Source of the DNA: Datisca glomerata
Taxonomy: Eukaryota > Streptophyta > Magnoliopsida > Cucurbitales > Datiscaceae
DNA: 64,000 bases
Assembly: GCA_003255025.1 (NCBI GenBank)
Contig: QANY01000156.1
Span: 1,513,639-1,577,638 of the forward strand
Reading direction: 5' to 3'
Shown here: piece by piece, positions 44,791-54,581 of the stretch
How the letters are laid out: the number at the start of each line of letters is the position of its first letter
Numbering within the stretch: position 1 is the first letter of the stretch
The notes under the pieces: generated by a model
What the model was told of the DNA's origin: nothing
The model's input: the letters and a program-made list of their open reading frames with translations, nothing else
Databases searched by the model: none
Position numbers and translations under genes: made by a program

Positions 44791-45250
44791 CCCAACACTT
44801 ATTTATAACCATTGCTGACAGTTCCCTCTATGAATATTCATTAATACTGACAACATTACCAATATGTGATGCAACATAATGCAAGTTTTTTACCACTGGT
44901 ACAGTAACCTACTAAGGTGGCAGATCTTGAAGTTGAATCCAAATAGGGCAAGATTCAAATAAAATTCTGATGGTTGTGTTTCACGCTCATATTTCTTCAA
45001 GATTAGAAGATCTCATTAAAACTCCAAAGCCCTCTTTTTTCAACCTTATTCATCTCCTTTTTACACCCAAGTTTGAATAAGAACATACTCTTATGCAAAA
45101 GTTTAACTTCCAAGCCTTGAAATTGAAATCAATAAATTATGATTAACACTCCCTTCTGTCATCAATTTTCTTACCAGCCATTAATCTTGTACAACCTCAT
45201 TATATTGCATGACATCATCCAGATCAAGAAACTCTTCACCATCAACATAA
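44790..45250 (-). pseudogene. LINE ORF1 fragment (DUF4283-like)
   Basis: The minus strand reads GEEFLDLDDVMQYNEVVQD, WLVRKLMTE and ILKKYERETQPSE in broken frames. That is the start of the DUF4283 nucleic-acid-binding region of plant L1 ORF1. It runs straight into RT C-terminal sequence at about 44750, which marks the internal deletion. The exact 5' end of the LINE was not found. Confidence 0.6.
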
Positions 45251-45489
45251 GAGACACACAACCCATAATTTCAACAAGCAAGAAAAATACACAGACACGA
45301 TGAACTTCCAACACTATTCAAGAACAAAGACTAGAAAGACAGCACAAGTGACTAACACTTTGGGGGAGAAGGTTAGGAATCGATAAAAAATTCTGAGGAC
45401 GACAACAATGAAAATCGAATATTCAGAAGGACAAGAATCATGAGAGCGAGCTAACACTTCTTAGAAAATGTTAGAAAACGGCTACTATT

Positions 45490-46188
45490 TGAACTACAAT
45501 TTGACATTTGAAACTTTTTCAACTTTTTGAAGATTTGAATTTGCCAAAGAATCTTGAAAGATAAGATCTCATTTCAAAAAGAGTACTTCACATTTCAAAT
45601 TCTAAATCAAGATAAAGATAGTGCTATCAAATCTTATCATCAAGTCAAGAAGAGTCTACTTAGGTGAAAACTCTATGCCTATAAAAAGAGATAAAGTGGA
45701 CAAAGAAAGAGAACCTCAATCAATCAATCTTTCCACATATAACCTTTAGTTTTTACTCTTCAATTTTTTTACAATCAATTTTTATTGTTTTCCTTATTTT
45801 ATTTTAGCTTAAAATCTCTTTATTTTTCATTTATCATTCAGTAAACTTATATGTGATCTCTAGCCTTGTTATTTTACTTTTAAATATTTCAATAAAACTT
45901 ATTGATTTCCTTGTTGTCATTTGATTCATTGCACTTACTTAATCATTGAAATTTTTAATCTTAGTAGTAGTCCAGAATCTTAGGGGAGATTTGTTCCTTA
46001 CTCCTAAACATTGCCTTCTCGATAAGAAGCCAGATCCTAGTAATATTTATTTCAAATTCAGTTTCTTTGACCAAATTCTGGCACACTCGTGTGCTAATTC
46101 AATAAGGACGCAAGTTTGCTTTAGATTGTCATTCGCGGTCCAGGTGATTTTCAGCCCAACTCATTGACCGAGATTTCCAAGCCAAACA
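45490..46188 (+). repeat. 5' LTR of the short LTR element
   Basis: It starts TGAACTACAATTTGACA and ends CCAAGCCAAACA. TATAAAAAGAG at 45681 is a plausible promoter TATA box and is also present as a decayed copy (TCTAAAAGGAC) in the 3' LTR. Confidence 0.85.
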
Positions 46189-46195
46189 TATTTTT

Positions 46196-46213
46196 TGGCA
46201 CGCCCGATGGGAC
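46196..46213 (+). other. Primer-binding site of the short LTR element
   Basis: TGGCACGCCCGATGGGAC resembles the TGGCACGCCCGGTGGGAC sequence common just inside plant gypsy-type LTRs. It begins with TGG as expected. Confidence 0.7.
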
Positions 46214-46229
46214 AAGTGTTAAGAATTTT

Positions 46230-47310
46230 ATGTCCACTACAAGATCTAAGACTTAGAGTTTAGAATGACAAAAAGTTCTAGATCCCAATATATTGAAAGG
46301 GAGACAGTTCAAGCTAAAGGAACTGCAGGGCATGTAACATGATTTTAAAACTTTTAACCAAACGATACAAGCTATGCAACAAAGCCTTTAAGAAAGCATT
46401 CGAGAAATGGCCAAAATGATTCAACAACTACGACTTCAGCTAATACAATAAGAAATTGTTGAGCTGCCGACTCTCTATCAGCCTCCGCCAATAAGGTGGA
46501 ACTATCATCCTAAGGGACAATATGTCAAAAATAAGGGCCGCGAAGTTATCATGATTGTTTTCATACCGATGTTTTAATTTTTTTCAAAAGCTAGTCAAGT
46601 ACAAAATAGTCAATTTAAGGACCATATGTAAGTCAACAACATTTTAAATTGAATTGTTAGATTGAAGGCATTGCCTAAAGACCCAATACCATTGAAGTTG
46701 TCCCCCCAAGGAACAAGGTGAACAACGCCAGGCTGCCAATTTCACCTCGTGTAAGAATTTTCAGTTTCAACCATTCTAGCCCCTAAGATGGAATGATCTG
46801 CTCGGGGGGGGGGGGTAACTTGATCAATCGAGTGGTCAACAACATATCACATCAATTTCTAAAGATCGACCGTTGGTAGAATCAATTAATGAGGTGGCTG
46901 AACAAATGGTGGAGGATAAAGTCACTAATGAATCATAATCATCTACTTCAAAAATTGAAATATCGACTAATGATAAGATTGAGATAATAAAAGAGATTGA
47001 CTTAGAGAGATTCAAGGAGATAAGCATTGAATTAGATTTCATTACAGAAAAATATTGTTATAAATGATCAAAAGAGTCAACATATGCTTCATCTCGAAAT
47101 TAAAAAAGATGGATATAGTTTTGACGGATGAAATAAATTTATCAAAACACTATTGAAATCTATATTAGACCAATTGGTGGAAAATGAGTACAATAGTTCA
47201 ACCAAAATAGAGGCCGAAGAACAAGATTTTAACGTATCTAATGAAAGTTGGTCATACTTAAACACAAATGAAAAACAAGATGAATTCAAAGTGAAGCATT
47301 TATGACCACG
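46230..47310 (+). pseudogene. gag-like remnant of the short LTR element
   Basis: Short coding-like runs remain: AMQQSL then SIREMAKMIQQLRLQL (46370-46450), KNKGREVIMIVFIPMF (46530-46575) and PLVESINEVAEQMVEDKV (46868-46922). The product would be a low-complexity gag-like protein; no capsid, protease or polymerase motif is recognised. A G run at 46805-46814 breaks the frame. Family identity is unknown. Confidence 0.45.
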
Positions 47311-47695
47311 CCCATATTAATAGTTTAATTAAGGTGTGAGTTTTAAGTCTGTCAGCTAAAATTTTATTTTTAAAAAAATAGTCGTTACACAAACCATGGA
47401 GAATATAGTGGCAATGCCATTTTAGAATTAAGAGGTGGTCGTGAGGTCACATCAATTGGGATGGCCTCGCAGCCATTTTTATATAATTTAAAAAAATCAT
47501 TATGAATATTTTGGTAAAAATTCGACCAATTTGGAAACTTTCGATTTTCACCGAATTTCAATATTTATACGGTAAATGCTATTTTTGCCAATCCATACAT
47601 TTTCAAATGATATCTATTTTTCATGTTATAATATATTCTACTAACATCGGGTACGAAGCCGATCTTAACATAATACGGTAGAAGAGAGGCAACGT

Positions 47696-48381
47696 TGAGC
47701 CATAATTTGACATTTGAAACTTCTTCAACTACTTGAAGATTTGAACTTGCCAAAGAATCTTGAAATATAAGATCTCATTTCAAAAAGATCACTTCACATT
47801 TCAAATTCTAAATCAAGATAAAGATGGTGCTATCAGATCTTATCATCAAGTCAAGAAGAATTTACTTGGGTGAAGACTCTACGCTTCTAAAAGGACATAA
47901 AATGGACAGAGAAAGATGATCTCAATCAATCTTTCAACATACATCCTTTAGTTTTTACTCTTTTCACAATTAATTTTCATTATTTTCTTTATTTTTTTTT
48001 AGCTTCAAGTCTCTTTATTTTTTATTTATCATTCAGTAAATTTATATTTGATCTTTAGCCTCATTTTACTTTCGAATATTTCAATAAAAGTTATTGATTT
48101 CCTTATTTTCATTTGCTTCATTGCACTTACTTGATCATCCAAATTCTTAATCTTAGTAGTAGTCTAGAACCTTAGAGGAGATTCGTTCCCTACTCCTCAA
48201 CATCATTTTCTCAATAAGAAGTTAGATCCCAGTAATATTTATTTTAAATTCAGTTTCTTGGACTGAATTTTGACACGCTCGCACACTAATTTAATAAAGA
48301 CGTAAGTTTTGGCTCAAACCGTCATCCACAGTCTATGTAATTTTCGGCCAACATATTGGTCGAGATTTTTCAAGCCAAACA
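47696..48381 (+). repeat. 3' LTR of the short LTR element
   Basis: It starts TGAGCCATAATTTGACA and ends CAAGCCAAACA. Differences from the 5' LTR are mostly transitions. Confidence 0.85.
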
Positions 48382-49930
48382 GTTACTAAACAGTTGATTT
48401 ATCAAACAAGTTGAACGCATGGTAGTTTGGGGCCCTGAAACATATATTTTGATTTCCACTGTTTTCTGAAAACTACTATAAAACAGTTTTTTTTTATAAT
48501 ATTAATGTTTGAAATAACCTCATAGGCTACTATCATATATGGATTTGGATATTGATTATTTATTTTTAAATTCAACCATTTCCCTTGTAGTTTTAATTCT
48601 CTCAATTTAGTTTTATACTTTTTGTTCCAGGTTAATATAATTCCTACATCCATTTTCTATCGAAGTATTATATAGTTTTGTCGTACAATTGGCATAAAAT
48701 TTTGAAACTCACTTTAAACTATAACGAAATTTTTTTACCCTTTTGTTTTGTCCGATTTTTCAAACCAAATCAAATAATAGAGCGAGAGAAAAGTTATTAC
48801 CAAAACTAAACTAGAGAAGAATTGCTTCCCCCCAAGCAATTGAAACTTGTTGCATCAAAGTCAATTACATGTTCAAAAGATTTTTTTATGTATATATGCT
48901 CAAAAGCTAACTGACAAAAAACCTTGAAAGTAGCAATTCACTGAAATTGGACCTCTAATAATAAAACTTAGACATGAAATTGGAAATGAAAATTTTCATT
49001 CTAAGAAAAAGAAAAAGGTGAAAGAGATGGAAGAATGTATTAGGAAAGACAATGAAAATACATGAAAAACTATAGCCCCAGAAAGGCATTATATTTTTAG
49101 AAAGAATAAAAAGAGAAAAAAGTAGAGATGAAAACATTAGGTTAATGGAAAGACAAACTAAAAATTACAAAAAGAGGAAGAGCCAATAGATTGTGCAGAA
49201 ACTGTGATTGTCATACTTTGGCAGATAACTATGGAGAATATTTCTTCACTTACCTATGCTTATCTTATTCTGTTTCACCGTTTTTTTAGTTGATCGAGCT
49301 CATGCACAATGACCCACATGTTTTATTTATATATCACTTTATGAGGGAAAAATATAATTTACATTGCAGTTAGTTGGACCAAAGTCATTAAATTAAAAGA
49401 TGACATGTAACTTATTGAGGTTTTTTTAAAGGAAGATGGGTGAAACAGTTAGAGAAACTCTCATACTCATTGTTTAGAGTTTTTTGTGTGATGTGAAATT
49501 GAGTGACTTAGTCTATGATAAATAAGTTTGGATATGTGAAAATGGTGACTGAAAGGGTGAAGGACAAACACTTTAGTCAACCTCAAGAAAGTGATAAACC
49601 ACCATTTATGCTCTAAGGTCGAAGAGAACTCAAAGTGTGAAATATTCTCTAGTTTTGACCTAGGGGAGTATGAGAGTGATAATCCCCATAATGATGTCAA
49701 TGACCCTCTTAAATTAAGTAGAGACCACGATTCTATCCTTTGCAACGAATAAAAGCCGCTCATAATAAACGTGGTCACGTCTAGAACGTCCATACTCTTA
49801 TAAAAAGTAGTCACATTCATAAAACGCGATCACACTTCACGCTCTCAACTAGTCGTTCATTCATGACATCGAGTAATTGCATAACGAACCAAACCGGCTC
49901 ACAGAAGGAAAGACTTGAGCTTAACTATCA
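48382..49930. other. AT-rich spacer, no gene seen
   Basis: No recognised coding frame occurs on either strand. The part 49640-49860 is GC-richer with ACGTGGTCACG-type phrases and could be the edge of the degraded repeat that follows. Confidence 0.4.
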
Positions 49931-50028
49931 GCCTTTGAGCTTCCCCAAAGGCTTACGCATCACTACCCGCCTTTGGTCTCCCCAAAGGCGACAAGGCTTC
50001 ACTACCTGCCTTTGGGGAGCCCAAAGGC
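49931..50028. repeat. Cluster of three short perfect hairpins (CCTTTGG/CCAAAGG)
   Basis: Three adjacent inverted repeats are present: GCCTTTG with a CAAAGGC partner (49931-49952), CGCCTTTGG/CCAAAGGCG (49968-49990) and GCCTTTGGG/CCCAAAGGC (50008-50028). Any two arms can also pair with each other. Confidence 0.8.
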
Positions 50029-50490
50029 GTAGGGGAATTAGCTCGAAGGTGGCACAACATGCTTTTGACTCTTCTCTACCAGGAGGGGGTACATCCAAAG
50101 CGCTTAAGGAGGTCATACCCTTCGAGGAGCTTTTCCTCTCTTGGTACAGCGTAATCTTATCATAATCCTATCGGACCACAACCCCCAGATTATTCCCAGT
50201 CAAGGAATAGCCTTCGAGCCTTTGTCACTAAGCTCGAAGGCGAGTTGCAGTACTTAACTTATAATTTATTGATGGGCTCGCCACCTTCATAAGTCCAGGG
50301 GCATCCTTTATAAGTATAGACATTGGGCACACCACTTTTATACATTTAAGTCACATCCCTTACAAACATATTTGTCATCATCTTACATCAGCCTTATTAT
50401 ACCATGTAGACGTCATTTAAGCTTTTCTTTGAATGTCACGTGTACATTCTGACACATCATGCTAAGGTGGCTCACTATTAACAGTTATAT
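50029..50490. other. Degraded repeat, no gene seen
   Basis: The phrases CTTCGAGGAGCTTTT and CTTCGAGCCTTTGTCACTAAGCTCGAAGG suggest decayed LTR or transposon sequence. No domain is recognised. Confidence 0.35.
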
Positions 50491-50499
50491 TAATGAGGT

Positions 50500-50662
50500 C
50501 TTAAGTTCGAGTTACATTATTCCTAATCTCATTTAGAATTTGGAAGTTTGGTGCCAAAAAAAAACTAAGATAGTGACAATAAATTTTCTATCACAAATAA
50601 AATAGTGGCATGTGTCTTTTTTGATAAGTATGGCACATGACTTATCAAAGGTATATATAAAC
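50500..50662 (+). repeat. Diverged direct repeat, left copy
   Basis: Shared with 53476-53640 are GAGTTCGAGT-ACATTAT, GACAATA, ACAAATAAAAT-GTG, TAAGTATG-CATGACTTAT and a TATATATAAA box at the end. The order and spacing agree, with only about 60-70% identity by eye. The copies could be the LTRs of an old element enclosing the minisatellites. Confidence 0.55.
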
Positions 50663-51035
50663 GATGCATTGAGGGAGACAAGCTTTTTGGTTATTTTCAT
50701 CCAACCAAATTAGCTCTAATTTCATATTTACCCTTCTTATACCTAAAATTAGTGAGGTATCTCATGTGCTCATCCGAGGTAACCTCATCCGGTAACTTAA
50801 ATTGGACTTATTTGGAAGGACTCAAAGTGACATCATATGGGATGAACCCCGACTAGCACCAAGTGATGAACACTGCCTTGTTCAAGATGAAACCATTGAA
50901 GATGAGCCCTAGGGCACCAAAGGACAAGCACCACCTTGCTAATGAAAAACACTTAGGACAAGGTTAAGGACCACCAAGTGACGAGCATCGCCTCTCATCC
51001 TAACGAAATCACCGAGGGTGAGTTCACCAGGAACC

Positions 51036-51315
51036 TGAATACAAACTCGAGGATGAGTCTCCATGAACCCAATGACGAGGTCCCACAAACTCGAGGACAA
51101 GGTCTCCACGAATAAGAGGACAAGGACTCCACGAAATTAAGGACGAGGTCCCCACGAATATGAGGATGAGGTCTCCACGATCCTGAGTACGAGGTCCCCT
51201 GAAACCCAAGGACGGGGTCCCCACCAAACCCGAGGACTAGGTCCCCATGAACCTGAGGACGAGATCCCAATAAACCCAAGGACGAGGTGCCAAGAACTCG
51301 AGGACAAGGTCCATT
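51036..51315. repeat. Minisatellite, GAGGACGAGGTCCCCACGAA unit
   Basis: About ten imperfect copies of a 26-28 bp unit are present. Open frames on the minus strand (GDLVLGFGG-like repeats) come from the repeat and are not a gene. Confidence 0.85.
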
Positions 51316-51744
51316 CTCATAAGCACGAAACCAAGGATGAACTAAATTTTAGCGCATAAGTCTACGTCTTCATAGAATATCCTCAATAAAACTAAGGACC
51401 AAGACTAAGGACCAGCGAACTCCATATTTTGTCTAATTCCAAGAAGAAGAAAAAGACAGTCATATAGAAGAAAATTATTTAGGCAGGAAGAGTTTTTGCC
51501 TCCCTTAGCGAGAATAATAAAGTGACATCAATGATATTAAATGAACATCCACTAATTAGGAGTCAGTTCAATGGTGAACGTCTGAAGCTCATCACCTGAG
51601 GACTCAATCAACTGACCATTTCAGGGTGTTATCAAGTGCATTAAATATGGGTGGTCCAATGAGTTCTAAGATGGTAAATTACCAAGGACAAGAATAACTT
51701 ATCGTGACACCAGACGTGATCACCTGACCCTGTCAAGCTAATAA
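51316..51744. other. Spacer between two minisatellites, no gene seen
   Basis: No coding frame or conserved motif is recognised; it may be internal sequence of the putative old element bounded by the 50.5 and 53.5 kb repeats. Confidence 0.35.
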
Positions 51745-52965
51745 GAAAGGATTTTAAGATGTATTCTTAAAGAGTTCAAGATCTGACTTAAAAACATCTT
51801 GAAGACATCTAGATGACATTTTAAAGACCTCTTGAAGACTTCTAAAAAATCTCTTTAAGACTTTTTGAAGACATCTTAAAGACATATTGAAGTCATATTG
51901 AAGATATATTGAAGACTTTACGATTTATCTTGAAGACTTTATTATTCGTCTTCTAGACTTCACGAGTCTTTAAGATCTGTCTTGAAGAAATCTTGAAAAC
52001 ATCTTGAAGATTTCAAGATCATCATGAAGAACTTATGATTCATCTTGAAAATATCTTGAAGTCTTCAAAATAGATCAGGAAGACTTAATGATGGATCTTA
52101 AAAACTTCAAGATAAATCTTGAAGACATCTTGAAAACTCACTATACATCTAGAAGACTTCATGATCCAAATTTTAAAGTCTCCATGATAACTTTAAGATC
52201 CAACTTGAAGAACTATTGAAGACCTCTTGAAGACTTTTACAATCATCTTGATGACTTCATGATCCATCTTGAAAACTTAAAGATTGATCTTGAAGGCTTC
52301 AAGAGTGATCTTGAAGTCCTTAAGATGTCTTCAAGATGGATCTTGAAGACTTCAAGATCTATCTCAAAGACATTAGTAAGATATCTTGAAAATATCTTGA
52401 AAACTTCACGATTCATCTTAAAAACATCTTAAGGTCTTCAAGATGGATCATGAAGACATCTTGAAATCTTCGTCACTGATCTTGAAATTTTCAAGTGTGG
52501 AATCATATTATAAGCTATGAGGTTAAGAATTAAATAAATACTTATTGTATAAATTATGCTCATCGATCTCAATATGTATTATATTAAGTTATTAGTATTA
52601 ACCTCGTTAATTATCATATTTGAAGTTCTCAAGATAGATCATGAAGTCTTTAAAATGGATTTTGAAGGTTTCAAGGTGAATCTTGAAATTTTCAAGATAG
52701 ATTGTAAAGTTTCTTCAAGAAGCGTTCAAGATGAATTGTGAAGTATTCAAGATGTTTTTAAGATCTATTTTGAACACTTCAAGTTGTCTTTGAGAGAAAT
52801 TATGAAGTCTTCAAAATGATCTTGAGGCGGTCAAGAGGTGTTCAAGTTTTCTTCAAGACGGATCTTAAAGTCTTCAAGACGGATCTTAAAGTCTTCAAGA
52901 CGGATCTTAAAGTCTTCAAGACTAATCCTGCACGCTTCAAGATTGATCCTAAAGTCTTCAATAAT
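51745..52965. repeat. Long degenerate array of TCTTGAAGA / TCTTCAAGA motifs
   Basis: Roughly 1.2 kb is made of 20-30 bp units around ATCTTGAAGACTTCAAGAT, a motif that is its own reverse complement. The left part (to about 52400) favours TCTTGAAGAC. The right part (from about 52620) favours GTCTTCAAGATGGATCTTGA, so the array changes polarity. An unrelated AT-rich insert lies at 52500-52610. Three perfect 21-bp units are at 52859-52922. Confidence 0.85.
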
Positions 52966-53027
52966 ACGTAATATGCGTATACTTTTTAATCGAAAAGTGT
53001 AACATACTTCGAGACTTGCGGAGGGAG

Positions 53028-53230
53028 AAAAATGGACTAGGAATAAGAAGATAGAAGAAAGAAAAATATTGAAAATGGAAGAACAAATTTTTTTTAAGAT
53101 GAAATAAGCTTATTGAGGAAGCTATGGTGAAAAATGGACAAGGAATAAGAAGATAGAAGAAAGAAAAATATTGAAAATGGAAGAACAAAATTTTTTAAGA
53201 TGAAATAAGCTTATTGAGGAAGCTATGGTA
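53028..53230. repeat. 102-bp tandem duplication
   Basis: Two adjacent copies (phrase GAATAAGAAGATAGAAGAAA at 53041 and 53143) are nearly identical over about 100 bp, including AAGATGAAATAAGCTTATTG. High identity suggests a recent event. Confidence 0.9.
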
Positions 53231-53475
53231 ATTTGAGTGTTTAAAAATAACAATTGAAGGGATGATCGTGTAATAATAGAAAAAGAGGAGCTAAGTGGTT
53301 GGGTAGGAGCTAAGTGGATGATGGCCTTAGAGCTTAGTTCAGCAAAAATTAAAAGAAAAATATATTTAGTTTAGGCATTTTCTTTTTCTAATAGTTTATT
53401 TTAGGTAAAAACCTAAAAATATTATAATTATATAAAGAAAGTTTAGAGATAGCTCTCATATTCATATCCCGTGAT

Positions 53476-53640
53476 TTTGAGTTCGAGTAACATTATCTTT
53501 AATTCTACGTGAAATTTGTAGAAAAAAATGAAGACAATAGCAAGAGTTTTAAATGACAAATAAAATCGTGACGTTTATATTTTATAATAAGTATGATGCA
53601 TGACTTATTATAATATCATGTCATATTATTATATATAAAA
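53476..53640 (+). repeat. Diverged direct repeat, right copy
   Basis: This is the partner of 50500-50662, with the same block order and ending in TTATATATAAAA. See the left copy for shared blocks. Confidence 0.55.
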
Positions 53641-54580
53641 ATGGGAGAATGTTGAGTAAAACTTGTTTGACCAAGTTTATTCATACTTTGTTTTTAAAAT
53701 CATTATATTATCATTTAACTTTAAAATGAAATGCCACCATAGTAATGAAGCTACTTAACTAAGTAATTAATGAACACTTTATATACATATATGTGAGAGA
53801 ATTAATAACTATTCTTAAATTACATTTTAAATATAGTTTATAGCCTAATTTGACATTTTTTTTTGGATGATATGAAAAACGGCCTTTGAATAATTGACAA
53901 TAATGTTTCCGTTGATTTCTACTTATATTGAAAAAGTAATTGATAACTAAGGAAAAAATATAGTTTATATTTTTATTAATATCTCACAATCAAAGCATCA
54001 AATTAAGGGAGATTCTGGAGACACTGGATACTCTCTTATTTAGACAAACCAGATGAATATTCAGATATGCCACTGCTGCTATAAATATTAATCATATATC
54101 CCAAAGCCAATTTGAATATTGAAAAAGAGACTTTGTTTCCATTCGTTCCAGAAAAGGGGATAATTTGGATTTGAAGCTAAATCAAACATTTTCCATATAT
54201 AAACTAAGCCAATCTTCGCGTTAATTGCTTGTGTTACTCTCGAGTTTGGAAATTTAAACTCAGAACCACGACGTAATACAGATAAGACGCGTGATTAGAT
54301 ATACATACATACATCCCCAAAGCAAAAGCCAAAAGTTATTGTAGTAAGCACAATATCATAACCACCTTATAGCTAATGACCTTATACAAGAAATCATATT
54401 ACAAAGAGTGAATCAATAAGAACACATGTTCTTACTCTTACCAGCAAAGCACGCGCAGCTGTCAGCTGTGTCCAGGAAATCTGTATAGAGCTTCTTCTTA
54501 AAACAGCTTCAATTTGACAACTAGGGAAAGGAAACGAGCCATAAGCATTGGCAAGTAAAGAGCTGCTAACTCTATGTTCG
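53641..54580. other. 3' flank of the phosphatase gene
   Basis: The part 53641-54380 is AT-rich with no coding frame. From about 54380 to 54581 the base composition becomes genic and probably is the 3' untranslated region of the phosphatase subunit gene on the minus strand. No clear poly(A) signal was fixed. Confidence 0.45.
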
Positions 54581-54581
54581 T

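Larger units (their letters stand above)
45490..48381 (+). mobile_element. Short non-autonomous LTR retrotransposon
   Basis: The two LTRs (699 and 686 bp) are direct repeats over their full length. They enclose a 1507-bp internal region with a PBS-like TGGCACGCCCGATGGGAC seven bases after the 5' LTR and a purine-rich stretch (GGTAGAAGAGAGGCAA) before the 3' LTR. Only gag-like remnants are seen and no pol, so it depends on another element. No matching target duplication was found (CTATT on the left, GTTAC on the right). The element may have lost it by recombination, or one border is slightly misplaced. Confidence 0.8.

Noticed and set aside
45485..48386. Target duplication for the short LTR element
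   Set aside because: CTATT and GTTAC do not match; shared TACTA a few bases away is probably chance.
50995..51279. 94-codon minus-strand frame with repeating GDLVLGF-like units
   Set aside because: It is the translation of the 27-bp minisatellite; no start context and no family resemblance.
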